Assembly (NCBI RefSeq): GCF_001014615.2
Contig: NZ_LBCQ02000003.1
Coordinates: forward strand, 372,001 to 436,000
Source: Aquamicrobium sp. LC103
GTDB lineage: Bacteria; Pseudomonadota; Alphaproteobacteria; Rhizobiales; Rhizobiaceae
Length of the DNA stretch: 64,000 bases
Direction: 5' to 3'
Below, piece by piece: positions 54,440-62,455 of the stretch. The translations under genes and the position numbers were made by a program. The notes under the pieces are model-generated. The model had not been told where the DNA came from, did no database searches, and worked only from the letters and a program-made list of their open reading frames with translations. Every line of letters starts with the position of its first letter. Position 1 is the stretch's first letter.

Positions 54440-54503
54440 CACCGCCCTCATCCCGAGGTGCGACCCTGAGCTTGTCGAAGGGGAGCCTCGAAGGACGCAC
54501 GAC
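54440..54503. repeat. CTCATCC...CGAAGGACG repeat copy
   Basis: CCCTCATCCCGAGGTGCGACCCTGAGCTTGTCGAAGGGGAGCCTCGAAGGACGCAC at 54448-54503 matches the element at about 35086-35138, with the longer internal CCCTGAGCTTGTCGAAGGGG form. It lies between convergent genes. Confidence 0.75.
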
Positions 54504-54506
54504 CCT

Positions 54507-55412
54507 TCACACCGGATTGTTGAACGTGTCGCAATCGGCGAGCCGGCCGTTGCGCAGGCCGTTCTCGAACCATGTCCGCCTCTGTTCCGACGTGCCGTGG
54601 TTGAAGCTGTCGGGCACGACATAGCCCTGCGTGCGCCGCTGCAGCGTGTCGTCGCCGATCTGGTTGGCCGCGTTCAGCGCCTCCTCGATGTCGCCCTGCT
54701 CCAGCAGGCCCTTCTGGTCGGTGTAGTGCGCCCAGATGCCGGCGAAGCAGTCCGCCTGCAATTCGACGCGGATCGACATCTGGTTCTGCTCGACCTGGCT
54801 CATGCCCTGGCGCATCTGGTTGAAGCGCGGCAGCACGCCGATCAGGTTCTGCACGTGATGGCCGACCTCGTGCGCGATGACGTAGGCCTGCGCGAAATCC
54901 CCCGAGGCGCCGAACTGCCGCTCGAGCTGGTCGAAGAAGCCGAAGTCGAGATAGAGCTTCTTGTCGCCCGGGCAGTAGAACGGTCCGGCGGCGGCGGACG
55001 CAAAGCCACAGGCCGAGCGCACGCCGTCGTTGAAGATGACCATGGTCGGCTCCTGGTACTGCAGGCCTTCCGACTGGAAGATGCCGTTCCAGACGTCCTC
55101 CGTCTCGGCCAGCACCACGGAAACGAATTGCGTCATCTCGTCGTTCGCGCCCGGCTGGGTCTGGGTGGTCGTCGTTCCGCCGCTCGGCCCCTCGCCGGTC
55201 AGCACCTGCATCGGATCGATGCCGCAGGCACGCAGGGCGAAGAACAGGACCACCAGGATGATGATGCCGGAAAGCCCGCCGCCGCCGAGGCCGCGGCCGA
55301 CCGGAATGCGCATCGGTCCGCCGCCGAACCCGCCGCGCCCAAAGCCTCCGGGCGCGCCCTGCCCGCGGCGATCCTCGACATTCCCGCTTTCGCGACGGCC
55401 TTTCCAACGCAT
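54507..55412 (-). CDS. Neutral zinc metallopeptidase, YpfJ/KPN_02809 family
   Basis: 301 residues. A Gly/Arg-rich N-terminus (GGFGRGGFGGGPM) is followed by one membrane helix (IIILVVLFFALRACG) and a peptidase domain with the zinc motif HEVGHH (AYVIAHEVGHHVQN) and ELQADCFAG, where the Glu is the usual third ligand. Inner-membrane anchored, active site on the periplasmic face. Function is poorly known. Family length and order match. Confidence 0.92.
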   Translation of the reverse strand: MRWKGRRESGNVEDRRGQGAPGGFGRGGFGGGPMRIPVGRGLGGGGLSGIIILVVLFFALRACGIDPMQVLTGEGPSGGTTTTQTQPGANDEMTQFVSVVLAETEDVWNGIFQSEGLQYQEPTMVIFNDGVRSACGFASAAAGPFYCPGDKKLYLDFGFFDQLERQFGASGDFAQAYVIAHEVGHHVQNLIGVLPRFNQMRQGMSQVEQNQMSIRVELQADCFAGIWAHYTDQKGLLEQGDIEEALNAANQIGDDTLQRRTQGYVVPDSFNHGTSEQRRTWFENGLRNGRLADCDTFNNPV

Positions 55413-55555
55413 CTCTTCGTCCTCGCTTGCGGGCCGCGCCGGCCCCTGATGCAGAAATCCACAAGCGGAAAACTAGCCGAAGGGATGACGCAAGTCACAG
55501 GGATTCTTGAGTGACCGGCAACGGCCATCGGCGATCTTGATCAGTCCTTGCCGTG

Positions 55556-55729
55556 TCAGTCCTTGCCGCGCCGGTCCGAACTCATCGCGCGCTCCTCGAA
55601 CCGCTCGCCGCCCTTCTTCAGGTCGGAGCCCTTGCGCGCCTCGGTCCTGCGCTCCTCCTTCATCGCCTCGCGGTGCACCCGCTCGGCTGATTCCTGGCCC
55701 TTCTTCGATTGCGCTTCCTTCATGCCCAT
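55556..55729 (-). CDS. Small highly charged protein, 57 aa
   Basis: A short frame with a ribosome-binding site (GGAGG 10 bases before ATG 55729). The protein is almost entirely charged and probably disordered or one helix (KEAQSKKGQESAERVHREAM; RRTEARKGSDLKKGGERFEE), with no hydrophobic core. Similar tiny charged proteins are frequent in Rhizobiales genomes, but I do not recognise a named family. It is upstream of, and on the same strand as, the YpfJ-type gene. Confidence 0.55.
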   Translation of the reverse strand: MGMKEAQSKKGQESAERVHREAMKEERRTEARKGSDLKKGGERFEERAMSSDRRGKD

Positions 55730-55783
55730 CTCGGCATCCTCCGTTGGCGAAACCCGGCCGGTCCCGGTTTACCAAGTTAATGC

Positions 55784-56917
55784 ATGGCCGCCCGCGCCGT
55801 TCCGGCATCTGCTAATAAAGGCGCAGCGAAGATCCAGGGAGACAGGACGCTGCCCAGCCGCCGCGAAATCCTTGCCTGCACCGCCGCCGCGCTCGCCGCG
55901 GCGGCCCTTCCCGCGCGTGCAGGCGCCGCGGCCCCTTCCCTGCGCGAGATCGGCAGCGCCAGGGGAATCGAGGTCGGCAGCGCTTTTTCCGGCTCCGGCT
56001 CGCCGGAATATCTCGAGATCCTGCGCACCCATTGCGACGTGATCACGCCCGAATGGCAGATCAAGCCGCATTTCCTCAAGCCCGACCGCTTCGGCCCCTA
56101 CCGCTTCGCCGAGGCCGACGCGATCCGCGATTTCTGTCGCGAGAACGGCCAGAAGCTGCACGGCCACGCGCTGTTCTGGCACGCCGACGCCATCCGCTGG
56201 GCCGAAAGCGGGAATTTCTCCACCGTCAAGCGCCTCTATGGCGGCTTCCTGCGCGACGTCGTCGCCCATTACGCCGACGTCCCGAGCTGGGACGTGGTCA
56301 ACGAGATCGTCGAGGAACAGACGCCGCTGCGCGATGATTTCCTCCTCTCGCGCTTCGGCCACGACTTCGTCGATTTCTGTTTCCGCACGGTGCATGAGGC
56401 GGCGCCCGAAGCGCGCCTCGTCGTCAACGACTACAACCTCTCCTGCGGGGAAAGCTGGTGCGACGCCAAGCGCGCCAACATGCTTCGCCTGCTCGAAAGC
56501 CTCCTGAAGCGCGGCACGCCGGTCCACGCCGTCGGCATGCAGTGCCATCTCTCCTCGCGCTACGAAACCTCGCCGCGCGCCGCCGCCGAATTCGTCCGCC
56601 AGGTCGCCGATCTCGGCCTCGACATCTACATCTCCGAGCTCGATCTCAACGACGTCGATTTCGCCGACGACGTCGCCACGCGCGACCGTCAGGTCGCCGA
56701 CCACTACGAGGAATTCCTCTCCGCCATGCTCGCCAACAAGGCGGTCAGGCGCGTCTGCTTCTGGGGCATTTCGGACTCGGCCAACTGGATCGCCAGGGGC
56801 CATGGCGAGGCCGACCGCAAGCCGGACCCGCGCCCGGTGCTCTTCGACGCGAACGACGAGCCCAAGCCCGCCTTCGACGCGGTCCGCCGCGCGCTCGAGG
56901 CGGCACCCGCGCGGTAA
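55784..56917 (+). CDS. Exported GH10 endo-1,4-beta-xylanase-like enzyme
   Basis: 377 residues. A twin-arginine signal (PSRREILACTAAALAAAALPARAGA, about residues 24-48) precedes a GH10 (beta/alpha)8 barrel. The acid/base Glu is E174 in WDVVNE, and the nucleophile is E285 in IYISELDLND. HALFWHAD and WGISDSANW complete the subsite set. GH10 enzymes hydrolyse xylan or xylo-oligosaccharides. Start ATG 55784 has no Shine-Dalgarno; the Tat motif begins later and a CTG at about 55852 has GGGAG nearby, so the true start may be shorter. No other polysaccharide genes are adjacent. Confidence 0.88.
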   Translation: MAARAVPASANKGAAKIQGDRTLPSRREILACTAAALAAAALPARAGAAAPSLREIGSARGIEVGSAFSGSGSPEYLEILRTHCDVITPEWQIKPHFLKPDRFGPYRFAEADAIRDFCRENGQKLHGHALFWHADAIRWAESGNFSTVKRLYGGFLRDVVAHYADVPSWDVVNEIVEEQTPLRDDFLLSRFGHDFVDFCFRTVHEAAPEARLVVNDYNLSCGESWCDAKRANMLRLLESLLKRGTPVHAVGMQCHLSSRYETSPRAAAEFVRQVADLGLDIYISELDLNDVDFADDVATRDRQVADHYEEFLSAMLANKAVRRVCFWGISDSANWIARGHGEADRKPDPRPVLFDANDEPKPAFDAVRRALEAAPAR

Positions 56918-56929
56918 CGGGTAACGCAG

Positions 56930-57100
56930 GCCGATTTCCTCTTTGCGGACGAGGAACCCCCCACCCTGCCCCCTCCCCACAAGGGAGGAGTATTTTGCGC
57001 GATGTTTCGCCAGCGCCAATCGTCGACGATCAGCCGGCATTGCGGCCGGAGATTCCCCTCCCCTCGTGGGGATGGGTTAAGGGTGGCGGTGTGGCAGCGA
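56930..57100. repeat. Repeat block after the GH10 gene
   Basis: Contains CCCCACCCTGCCCCCTCCCCACAAGGGAGG near 56960 and CCCCTCCCCTCGTGGGGATGGGTTAAGGGTGGCGGTG near 57056, degenerate members of the CCCTCCCC...GGGGAGGGGT family. No gene. Confidence 0.55.
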
Positions 57101-57223
57101 AAACATGCGCGGTCGCGGACGGCCCCCTCGCCGGTTCCCGGAGATCGCCATCATCGTTAACGAGCGGTTAAGCCTCCGCCGCTACGCTCCGGCCGCACCT
57201 CCTTCCGTCCGCCCGCCAAGCTT

Positions 57224-57460
57224 ATGAAGCCCATTCCGAAGAACAGCCTCGCGCCCCTCGTCGACCTCGCCTCCTCGCGAAGCCTCGACCTGTTCTTCCG
57301 CGTCGGACAGGGCTATGTCGCACGCGCCGATCCGCGCCACGGCGGCGCGGCGCGCTCGCTCTCGCCGCACGGCGTCCAGTCGCGCGCCGCCGAGCGCATC
57401 CTCTGCCTGATGACGCCCGCGCCCCGCAAATCCGGCCCGCTCCTGCGCATCGCCGGCTGA
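57224..57460 (+). CDS. Small hypothetical protein
   Basis: A 78-residue basic frame (LAPLVDLASSRSLDLFFRVGQGYVARADPRHGG, ending RKSGPLLRIAG) with no signal peptide, membrane segment or known motif. No strong ribosome-binding site. Nothing else occupies this stretch, and it ends 6 bp before the convergent DUF418 gene. It may be a real small protein or a chance frame. Confidence 0.35.
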   Translation: MKPIPKNSLAPLVDLASSRSLDLFFRVGQGYVARADPRHGGAARSLSPHGVQSRAAERILCLMTPAPRKSGPLLRIAG

Positions 57461-57465
57461 AAGGC

Positions 57466-58662
57466 TTAGGCGGGCTTCCTGCGCCAGCGCGGCCGGCCGG
57501 CGATCGTCACGGCGCGCAACAGCCACTCGATCGGCCCGTAGGCGAAATTCCCCATCCACCATCGGCTGAAGAGGAGCTGGGCAAGAAAGAGCGCGGCCGC
57601 GAAGGCCGCGGCCGCCAGCGGCGAGATTTCGCCCATCATGCGCAATCCGTAAGCCAGGAAGACGAAGGCGCAGACCAGGGATTGCAGGAGATAGTTGGAA
57701 AGCGCCATCCGCCCGGCCGGCGCCAGCGCCCGCGCGACCCTGTGCCCCGCTGGGCTCTGGAACGCCAGCATCGCGCCGGCCGCATAGGCGCCGGCCAGAA
57801 ACGGCGCGGTCGCCAGGCCCACCACGAGCCCGAGAATCTCCCATCCCGTGGCCTCAAGATAGATCGAGCAGAAGGCGAAGACGAAAGCTCCGGGCAGGCC
57901 CACGGCCAAGCCGACGCGCAGCAGGCGGCGAAAGAGCCCGACATGGGCCTCGGCCCGCGTGAATATCTCCCGCCTTCCCGCGACGAAGCCGATCAGGAAC
58001 ATCGCCAGCGCGCATGGCGCCTGCATCAGGCCGAGAACGACCCACACCCAGGAAAGTTCGCGCAGATGCTGAGCGATGACGCTCGCCGGCGTCCCGCGAT
58101 AAGCCAGCATCGCCGCCTGCGCATTCGCGGCGGCTTCGGCAATGACGGCCTCCTGGTCGGGGTCGATCGCCGCGAGCAGACCGATCGCCGCCCACAGGAT
58201 CACGGTTCCGGCGATCAGCCAGAAGGCGAGCCTGAGCATGCGCCGCTCGCTTTGCCGGCGCAGCATCAGCAGCACCACGCCGAGCACCGCGTAGGTGGTG
58301 AGGATGTCGCCGTGGAAGAGCAGCACCGCATGGGCGAGCCCGATCACCCACAAGCCGGCCTGTCGGCGCAGGAGGCGCGGCACGAAGGCCTCGCCGGACC
58401 GTTCGGCCGACTGCATCTGCAAGGTGAAGCTGTAGCCGAAGAGGAAGGAGAACAGGAGATAGAACTTGGTTGCGAAGAAAAGTTCGGTCGCGAACAGAAC
58501 CAGACGGTCCTGGGCGCGGTCGAAGGCAGGATCGACGGCGCCGGAGGCGTAATAGGCCGAGGCGAACGCGGTGACGTTGACGACGAGGATGCCGAAGAGG
58601 GCTAGACCGCGCAGCGCGTCCACGTCGACGATGCGTTCTTTCTCGGAAACCGGAATTTCCAT
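57466..58662 (-). CDS. DUF418 membrane protein
   Basis: 398 residues with about eight to ten membrane helices. The N-terminal RIVDVDALRGLALFGILVVN motif is characteristic of DUF418 / acyltransferase-3-like proteins, and the C-terminal GRMALSNYLLQSLVCAFVF and QLLFSRWWMGNFAYGPIEWLLR blocks match. The role is not known. ATG 58662 has GGGAGACAGGTG upstream and overlaps the stop of the decayed TetR gene (TGATG), so it was once, and may still be, in an operon with that regulator. Confidence 0.88.
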   Translation of the reverse strand: MEIPVSEKERIVDVDALRGLALFGILVVNVTAFASAYYASGAVDPAFDRAQDRLVLFATELFFATKFYLLFSFLFGYSFTLQMQSAERSGEAFVPRLLRRQAGLWVIGLAHAVLLFHGDILTTYAVLGVVLLMLRRQSERRMLRLAFWLIAGTVILWAAIGLLAAIDPDQEAVIAEAAANAQAAMLAYRGTPASVIAQHLRELSWVWVVLGLMQAPCALAMFLIGFVAGRREIFTRAEAHVGLFRRLLRVGLAVGLPGAFVFAFCSIYLEATGWEILGLVVGLATAPFLAGAYAAGAMLAFQSPAGHRVARALAPAGRMALSNYLLQSLVCAFVFLAYGLRMMGEISPLAAAAFAAALFLAQLLFSRWWMGNFAYGPIEWLLRAVTIAGRPRWRRKPA

Positions 58663-58857
58663 CACCTGTCTCCCGGCTGCGTACGGCAAATGTCGGCCAG
58701 CAGCGCGGCATGGAGATCCGGGGTCATGCCCGCACCCGCGCAGATTTCCGCCGTGCCGGACCGGCGAAATCCCTTTTGGGCGAAACAGGACTTGGCGACG
58801 TCGATGATCACTTGGCGCCATCCCGCATGTTCTTCGGATCGATCTTTCGCATGGAGG
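58662..58857 (-). pseudogene. Remnant of a TetR-family regulator gene
   Basis: On the minus strand the frame ending TGA at 58664-58662 reads VIIDVAKSCFAQKGFRRSGT, then AEICAGAGMTPD, a clear TetR helix-turn-helix. It then jumps to LHAALLADICRTQPGDR and stops. The YxHF-SK segment normally next is missing (an apparent deletion of roughly 8 codons) and the whole ligand-binding domain is absent. No normal start codon is found before the homology. The frame is open upstream to about 58857 but degraded. It lies next to an intact TetR-like palindrome. Confidence 0.55.
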
Positions 58858-58869
58858 CGCCGATCAATT

Positions 58870-58885
58870 GATAGACCAGTCTATC
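58870..58885. promoter_or_regulatory. Perfect TetR-type operator
   Basis: GATAGAC-CA-GTCTATC is a perfect 16-bp inverted repeat (tagacc/ggtcta type). It stands between the decayed tetR gene and the sugE-like gene. Similar boxes are bound by TetR proteins such as NemR. Confidence 0.65.
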
Positions 58886-59014
58886 TGATGGAAAGAAACG
58901 CCATGGTCAATCAGCGCGCAACCGGCCCGCTGGTCGCCTCCCCGGCGCGTTTCCAACCCGCCGCCGATGCGATATGAGCCAACAGTCGGGATTCATCGAA
59001 AAGGACGGCGGAAA

Positions 59015-59335
59015 ATGGCGTGGCTCTACCTTGTCGTGGCCGGAATTCTGGAAATCGTCTGGGCGAGCTTCATGAAGGAGTCGCAGGGCTTCACGCGGCT
59101 CATGCCCACCATCGTCACCTTCGTGGCGATGGCTGCCTCCTTCTGGCTGCTGGCGGTCGCCATGCGCTCCCTGCCGCTCGGCACCGCCTATGCGATCTGG
59201 ACCGGCATCGGCGCCGTCGGCGCCTTCCTCGTCGGCATCGCCATCATGGGCGAGCCGGCCACGCTCGGCCGCATCGTCAGCGCGCTGCTGCTCGTTTCCG
59301 GCATGATCGGGCTCAAGCTGACCTCGGGCCACTGA
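59015..59335 (+). CDS. sugE: SMR-family protein, SugE type
   Basis: 106 residues, four membrane helices. Helix 1 carries the essential Glu (VVAGILEIVWASFMKESQGFTRLMPT), and AMRSLPLGTAYAIWTGIG is the SugE/Gdx-type helix 3. SugE/Gdx proteins export guanidinium or some quaternary ammonium ions. No guanidine riboswitch is recognisable before it; instead a TetR palindrome lies 130 bp upstream next to a decayed regulator, so expression may be constitutive or borrowed. Confidence 0.88.
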   Translation: MAWLYLVVAGILEIVWASFMKESQGFTRLMPTIVTFVAMAASFWLLAVAMRSLPLGTAYAIWTGIGAVGAFLVGIAIMGEPATLGRIVSALLLVSGMIGLKLTSGH

Positions 59336-59347
59336 CGGCGGGCCTTT

Positions 59348-59986
59348 TCACGCCCTCCACAACAGCAGCCGCAGCCCGGCCGCGCCGAACATCAGCGCCA
59401 GCGTCGCCTCGATCCAGCGTTTCGCCCGGCCGTAGAGCCGCGCCACCGGCGCGGACGAGAACACCAGCGCATAGCCGCCGAATATGGTGATGCCGAGCAC
59501 GGCGCAACCGGCGATGATCGCCGCCACCGTATGGGCCGGCGCGTCGGACCTGAGCCCCAGCGACATGATGGCGATCCAGGCGAGGATCGCCTTCGGATTG
59601 GTCAGGTGCAGCAGCAGGCCGCCGAGATAGAGCTTGCGTAGCGACTTCGCCGCCGGCGCTGTCGGGCCGGTGGCCGGCGCGGCGCTCCGCATCGCCGCTT
59701 TCGCCGATTTCCAGGCGAGATAGAGCAGGTAGAAGCCGCCGGCGATCTTGATCAGGGTGATCGCCTGGGCGTAGCTCGCCAGGATCGCCGAGATGCCGAG
59801 CCCGGCCAGCGTCGCCCAGAACAGCGAGCCCGTCACCACGCCCGAGGCGAGCGCAAGCGCCGCCGCCCTGCCCCGGCTCATCGCCACGCCCATGATCGCC
59901 ATGTTGCTCGGCCCGGGGCTCGCCGTCCCGATCACATAGACCAGGTAGACCGCCAGGAGGTGCTGTATCTCGCCTGCAAGCTGCAT
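59348..59986 (-). CDS. LysE-family translocator
   Basis: 212 residues with six predicted helices. Signature VYVIGTASPGPSNMAIMGVAMSRGRAAALALASGV and LLLHLTNPKAILAWIAIMSLGL. It is the third LysE-family exporter in the window and not a close copy of the others. Its stop is 12 bp from the convergent sugE stop. The substrate is not inferable. Confidence 0.88.
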   Translation of the reverse strand: MQLAGEIQHLLAVYLVYVIGTASPGPSNMAIMGVAMSRGRAAALALASGVVTGSLFWATLAGLGISAILASYAQAITLIKIAGGFYLLYLAWKSAKAAMRSAAPATGPTAPAAKSLRKLYLGGLLLHLTNPKAILAWIAIMSLGLRSDAPAHTVAAIIAGCAVLGITIFGGYALVFSSAPVARLYGRAKRWIEATLALMFGAAGLRLLLWRA

Positions 59987-60217
59987 CGTGTTTCCGCCTT
60001 CCGCCGGAAGTTCGGGACCGATCTCGCACGGCCCGCGAGGCCGCGCAAGGACCAGCGCCCGCTCGACCGACTGCGCCAGCCGCCGATGGTCTTGGTCTCC
60101 GGCAACGCGGCCCCCAACCCTGGCGGGTTTCGACGCCGTCTATGTGATAAGTCCCTAATTATACAGCGGGCACAAAGCGCGATAGCTTTCCACGTTGACT
60201 GAAAAAGGAGAGGTCCT

Positions 60218-60703
60218 ATGATTCGCAAACTCGTGCTCGCAGCGGCGCTTCTCGCCCCCACCGCCGCCACCGCGCAGGAACTGCCGACCACCCCCTATCT
60301 GCCGCTTGAAACCGCGATCAAGGCGGCCCAGGCCGCGCTGGAAGCCTGCGTTGCCGAAGGCAACAATGTCAGCGTCGCCGTCGTGGCGCGCGATGGCGCC
60401 ACCAAGGTGCTGCTCAAGGCCGACAATTCCGGCCCGCACACGGGTTCGAGCGCCGAAGGCAAGGCCTTCACCTCGGCCGCGCTCGGCCGCGACACGGCGG
60501 GGCTCGCCGGGTTCATCGCCTCGGAGCCGGCGAATGCCGGGATGCGCAACATGGATTCGCGCATGGTCATCCAGGGCGGCGGCCTGCCCGTCAGGATCGG
60601 CGACGCGCTGGTGGGCGGCATCGGCGTGGGCGGCGCGCCTTCGGGCGATATCGACGCGAACTGCGCCGCCGCGGGTCTCAGCGCCATCGGCGCCGCCCAG
60701 TAG
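60218..60703 (+). CDS. Exported GlcG/HbpS-family heme-binding protein
   Basis: 161 residues. Signal peptide (KLVLAAALLAPTAATAQ) then a GlcG/HbpS domain: LPLETAIKAAQAALEACVAEGNNVSVAVVARDG, AEGKAFTSAALGRDTAGLAGFI, and GGGLPVRIGDALVGGIGVGGAPSGDIDANCAAAGL. These proteins bind heme or small ligands and are linked to oxidative stress. GGAGAGGTCCT precedes the ATG. Monocistronic. Confidence 0.88.
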   Translation: MIRKLVLAAALLAPTAATAQELPTTPYLPLETAIKAAQAALEACVAEGNNVSVAVVARDGATKVLLKADNSGPHTGSSAEGKAFTSAALGRDTAGLAGFIASEPANAGMRNMDSRMVIQGGGLPVRIGDALVGGIGVGGAPSGDIDANCAAAGLSAIGAAQ

Positions 60704-60862
60704 TCCCCGCCCATCCGGGCTCCGCGCGGCCCGCCTCGCGGCGGGTCGCGATCCGGCCGGGCGCCTCCGTGACGCAGCCGACATACCGTCCCGTGATCGC
60801 CGGGACCACCTGACATTCCCGCAGCCAGCGGCTACAAATCGGCGGCAGCAGGGAGCAGGCTG

Positions 60863-61615
60863 ATGAGAATAGCGGTCCTCGCCGACATCCACGGCAATGT
60901 CGTGGCCCTCGATGCCGTCCTCGACGATCTCGACAGGCGCGGCGGCGCCGATCTCGTCGTCAATCTCGGCGATTGCGTTTCCGGGCCGCTCTGGCCGCGC
61001 GAGACCTTCGAGCGCCTTGAAGGGCTCGCCGCGCCCACCGTCCGCGGCAACCATGACCGCCGCGTCGCCGGGGACGAGCCGGACGCGATGTGGCCGTCCG
61101 ACCGCTTCGCCCGTGACCGGCTGACACCCGAACGGCTCGGCGCGCTCGCCGCCCTGCCCCTCCGGCTGGAGGTCGCGCCCTCGGTGCTCGCCTTTCATGC
61201 GCGCCCCGACCACGACGAACGCTATCTCACCGAGACCATCGCCGGCGGCCGTCTCGTCCGCGCGCCGGTGGCGGCGATCGAAAAGCGCCTGGCCGGGCTC
61301 GATCCCGCCTTCAGGCTGCTGCTTTGCGGCCACAGCCACCGGCCGGAGCTCGTTTGGCTTCCCGACGGCCGCACGATCTTCAATCCGGGAAGCGTCGGCG
61401 ACCCCGCCTATTTCGACGACACCGAGCCGGCGCACGCCTCGGAACAGGGTTCGCCGCATGCCCGTTACGGCATCGTCGACATGGAGGATGGCGGCGCGGC
61501 GCGCTTCGAGTTCCTCGCCGTCGCCTATGACTGGGAGCGTGCCGCGCGCCGGGCCGAGCAGGCGGGCCGGCCGGAATGGGCCCACGCGCTGCGCACGGGC
61601 TTCATGCCGGTTTGA
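60863..61615 (+). CDS. Metallophosphoesterase (YfcE-like)
   Basis: 250 residues with all five phosphodiesterase motifs: VLADIHGN (DxH), NLGDCVSG (GDxx), VRGNHDRR (GNHD), LCGHSHRPE (GHxH) and FNPGSVGDP. This is the MPE/YfcE type of dimetal phosphoesterase acting on small nucleotides or phosphodiesters. Followed after about 100 bp by a tiny ORF coupled to a GST gene; co-transcription uncertain. Confidence 0.9.
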   Translation: MRIAVLADIHGNVVALDAVLDDLDRRGGADLVVNLGDCVSGPLWPRETFERLEGLAAPTVRGNHDRRVAGDEPDAMWPSDRFARDRLTPERLGALAALPLRLEVAPSVLAFHARPDHDERYLTETIAGGRLVRAPVAAIEKRLAGLDPAFRLLLCGHSHRPELVWLPDGRTIFNPGSVGDPAYFDDTEPAHASEQGSPHARYGIVDMEDGGAARFEFLAVAYDWERAARRAEQAGRPEWAHALRTGFMPV

Positions 61616-61718
61616 CGGCGCCGGGCGCGGGAACGCTGCCGCTTTTCCGAGGCCGCTTGTCGAAAGGCGCGCCCGCCATTCGTCCTCTGGATGCGAAACG
61701 CAAAACCGGAGAAAGACC

Positions 61719-61790
61719 ATGAGAAGGATCGTCGCGATCGTTCGAGCCACGCTCGATCGCATCATGCAATCACGCGGAGGCAGCCAATGA
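61719..61790 (+). CDS. 23-aa leader ORF coupled to the GST gene
   Basis: A very short frame with GGAGAAAGACC directly before ATG 61719, encoding RRIVAIVRATLDRIM-type sequence, basic and possibly helical. It ends in TGA overlapping the GST ATG (ATGA), the same coupling layout as at 33958-34086. It may be a genuine leader or a coincidence; no homologues can be claimed. Confidence 0.4.
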   Translation: MRRIVAIVRATLDRIMQSRGGSQ

Positions 61791-62437
61791 CCCCCGTCAT
61801 CACCGCCTTTGAACGCTCGCCCGACGGCGGCAGGGGGCTGGCGCGCGACATGCGCGTCCGCTGGGCGCTCGAGGAAGCGGGCCGGCCCTACGACGTCCGT
61901 CTTGTCTCGTTCGAGGCGATGAAGGAGCCCGCGCATCGGGCACTTCATCCCTTCGGGCAGATTCCGACCTATCAGGAAGGCGATCTCGCCCTGTTCGAGT
62001 CCGGGGCGATCGTGTTTCATATCGCGCAACGCCATGCCGGCCTGCTGCCCGGCGACGCGAATGCCAGGGCGCGCGCGATCACGTGGATGTTCGCCGCGCT
62101 CAACACGGTGGAACCGCCGATCGTCGAGCGCGAGCAGGCCCCCTACGCGGAGGGCGACAAGCCCTGGCACCAGGAGCGCCTGCCGATCCTCGAGGGTCGC
62201 ATCCGCGTGCGGCTGGGAGAGCTCTCCGACCGGCTCGGCGATGCCGACTGGCTCGACGGCGCGTTCAGCGCCGGCGACCTGTTGATGGTCATGGTGCTGC
62301 GCAGATTGGAAGGAATGGGCATTCTGGAGGAGTATCCTAACCTCTCCGCCTATGTCGCCCGCGGCGAGACGCGGCCCGCTTACAAGCGGGCCTACGACGC
62401 TCAGGCGGCGGTTTTCACCGCCGCATCGACCGGCTGA
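61787..62437 (+). CDS. Glutathione S-transferase family protein
   Basis: 216 residues. The N-terminal thioredoxin-like domain (about 1-80) has the glutathione-binding FGQIPTYQEGDLALFESGAIVFHIA, with ESGAI as the usual Glu-Ser pair. The helical C-terminal domain includes ERLPILEGRIRVRLGELSDRLGDADWLDGAFSAGDLLMVMVL. The N-terminal catalytic Ser/Tyr/Cys position is occupied by SPDGGRG, so the precise class is unclear. Coupled to the upstream 23-aa ORF. Probably detoxification or a thiol-dependent metabolic step. Confidence 0.88.
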   Translation: MTPVITAFERSPDGGRGLARDMRVRWALEEAGRPYDVRLVSFEAMKEPAHRALHPFGQIPTYQEGDLALFESGAIVFHIAQRHAGLLPGDANARARAITWMFAALNTVEPPIVEREQAPYAEGDKPWHQERLPILEGRIRVRLGELSDRLGDADWLDGAFSAGDLLMVMVLRRLEGMGILEEYPNLSAYVARGETRPAYKRAYDAQAAVFTAASTG

Positions 62438-62455
62438 CGAAGGCTCGCTGCGGGC

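Noticed and set aside
58870-59014. Guanidine riboswitch before the sugE-type gene
   Set aside because: I could not find the paired ACGR/GGxx motifs of guanidine riboswitch classes; the clear feature is a TetR palindrome instead.
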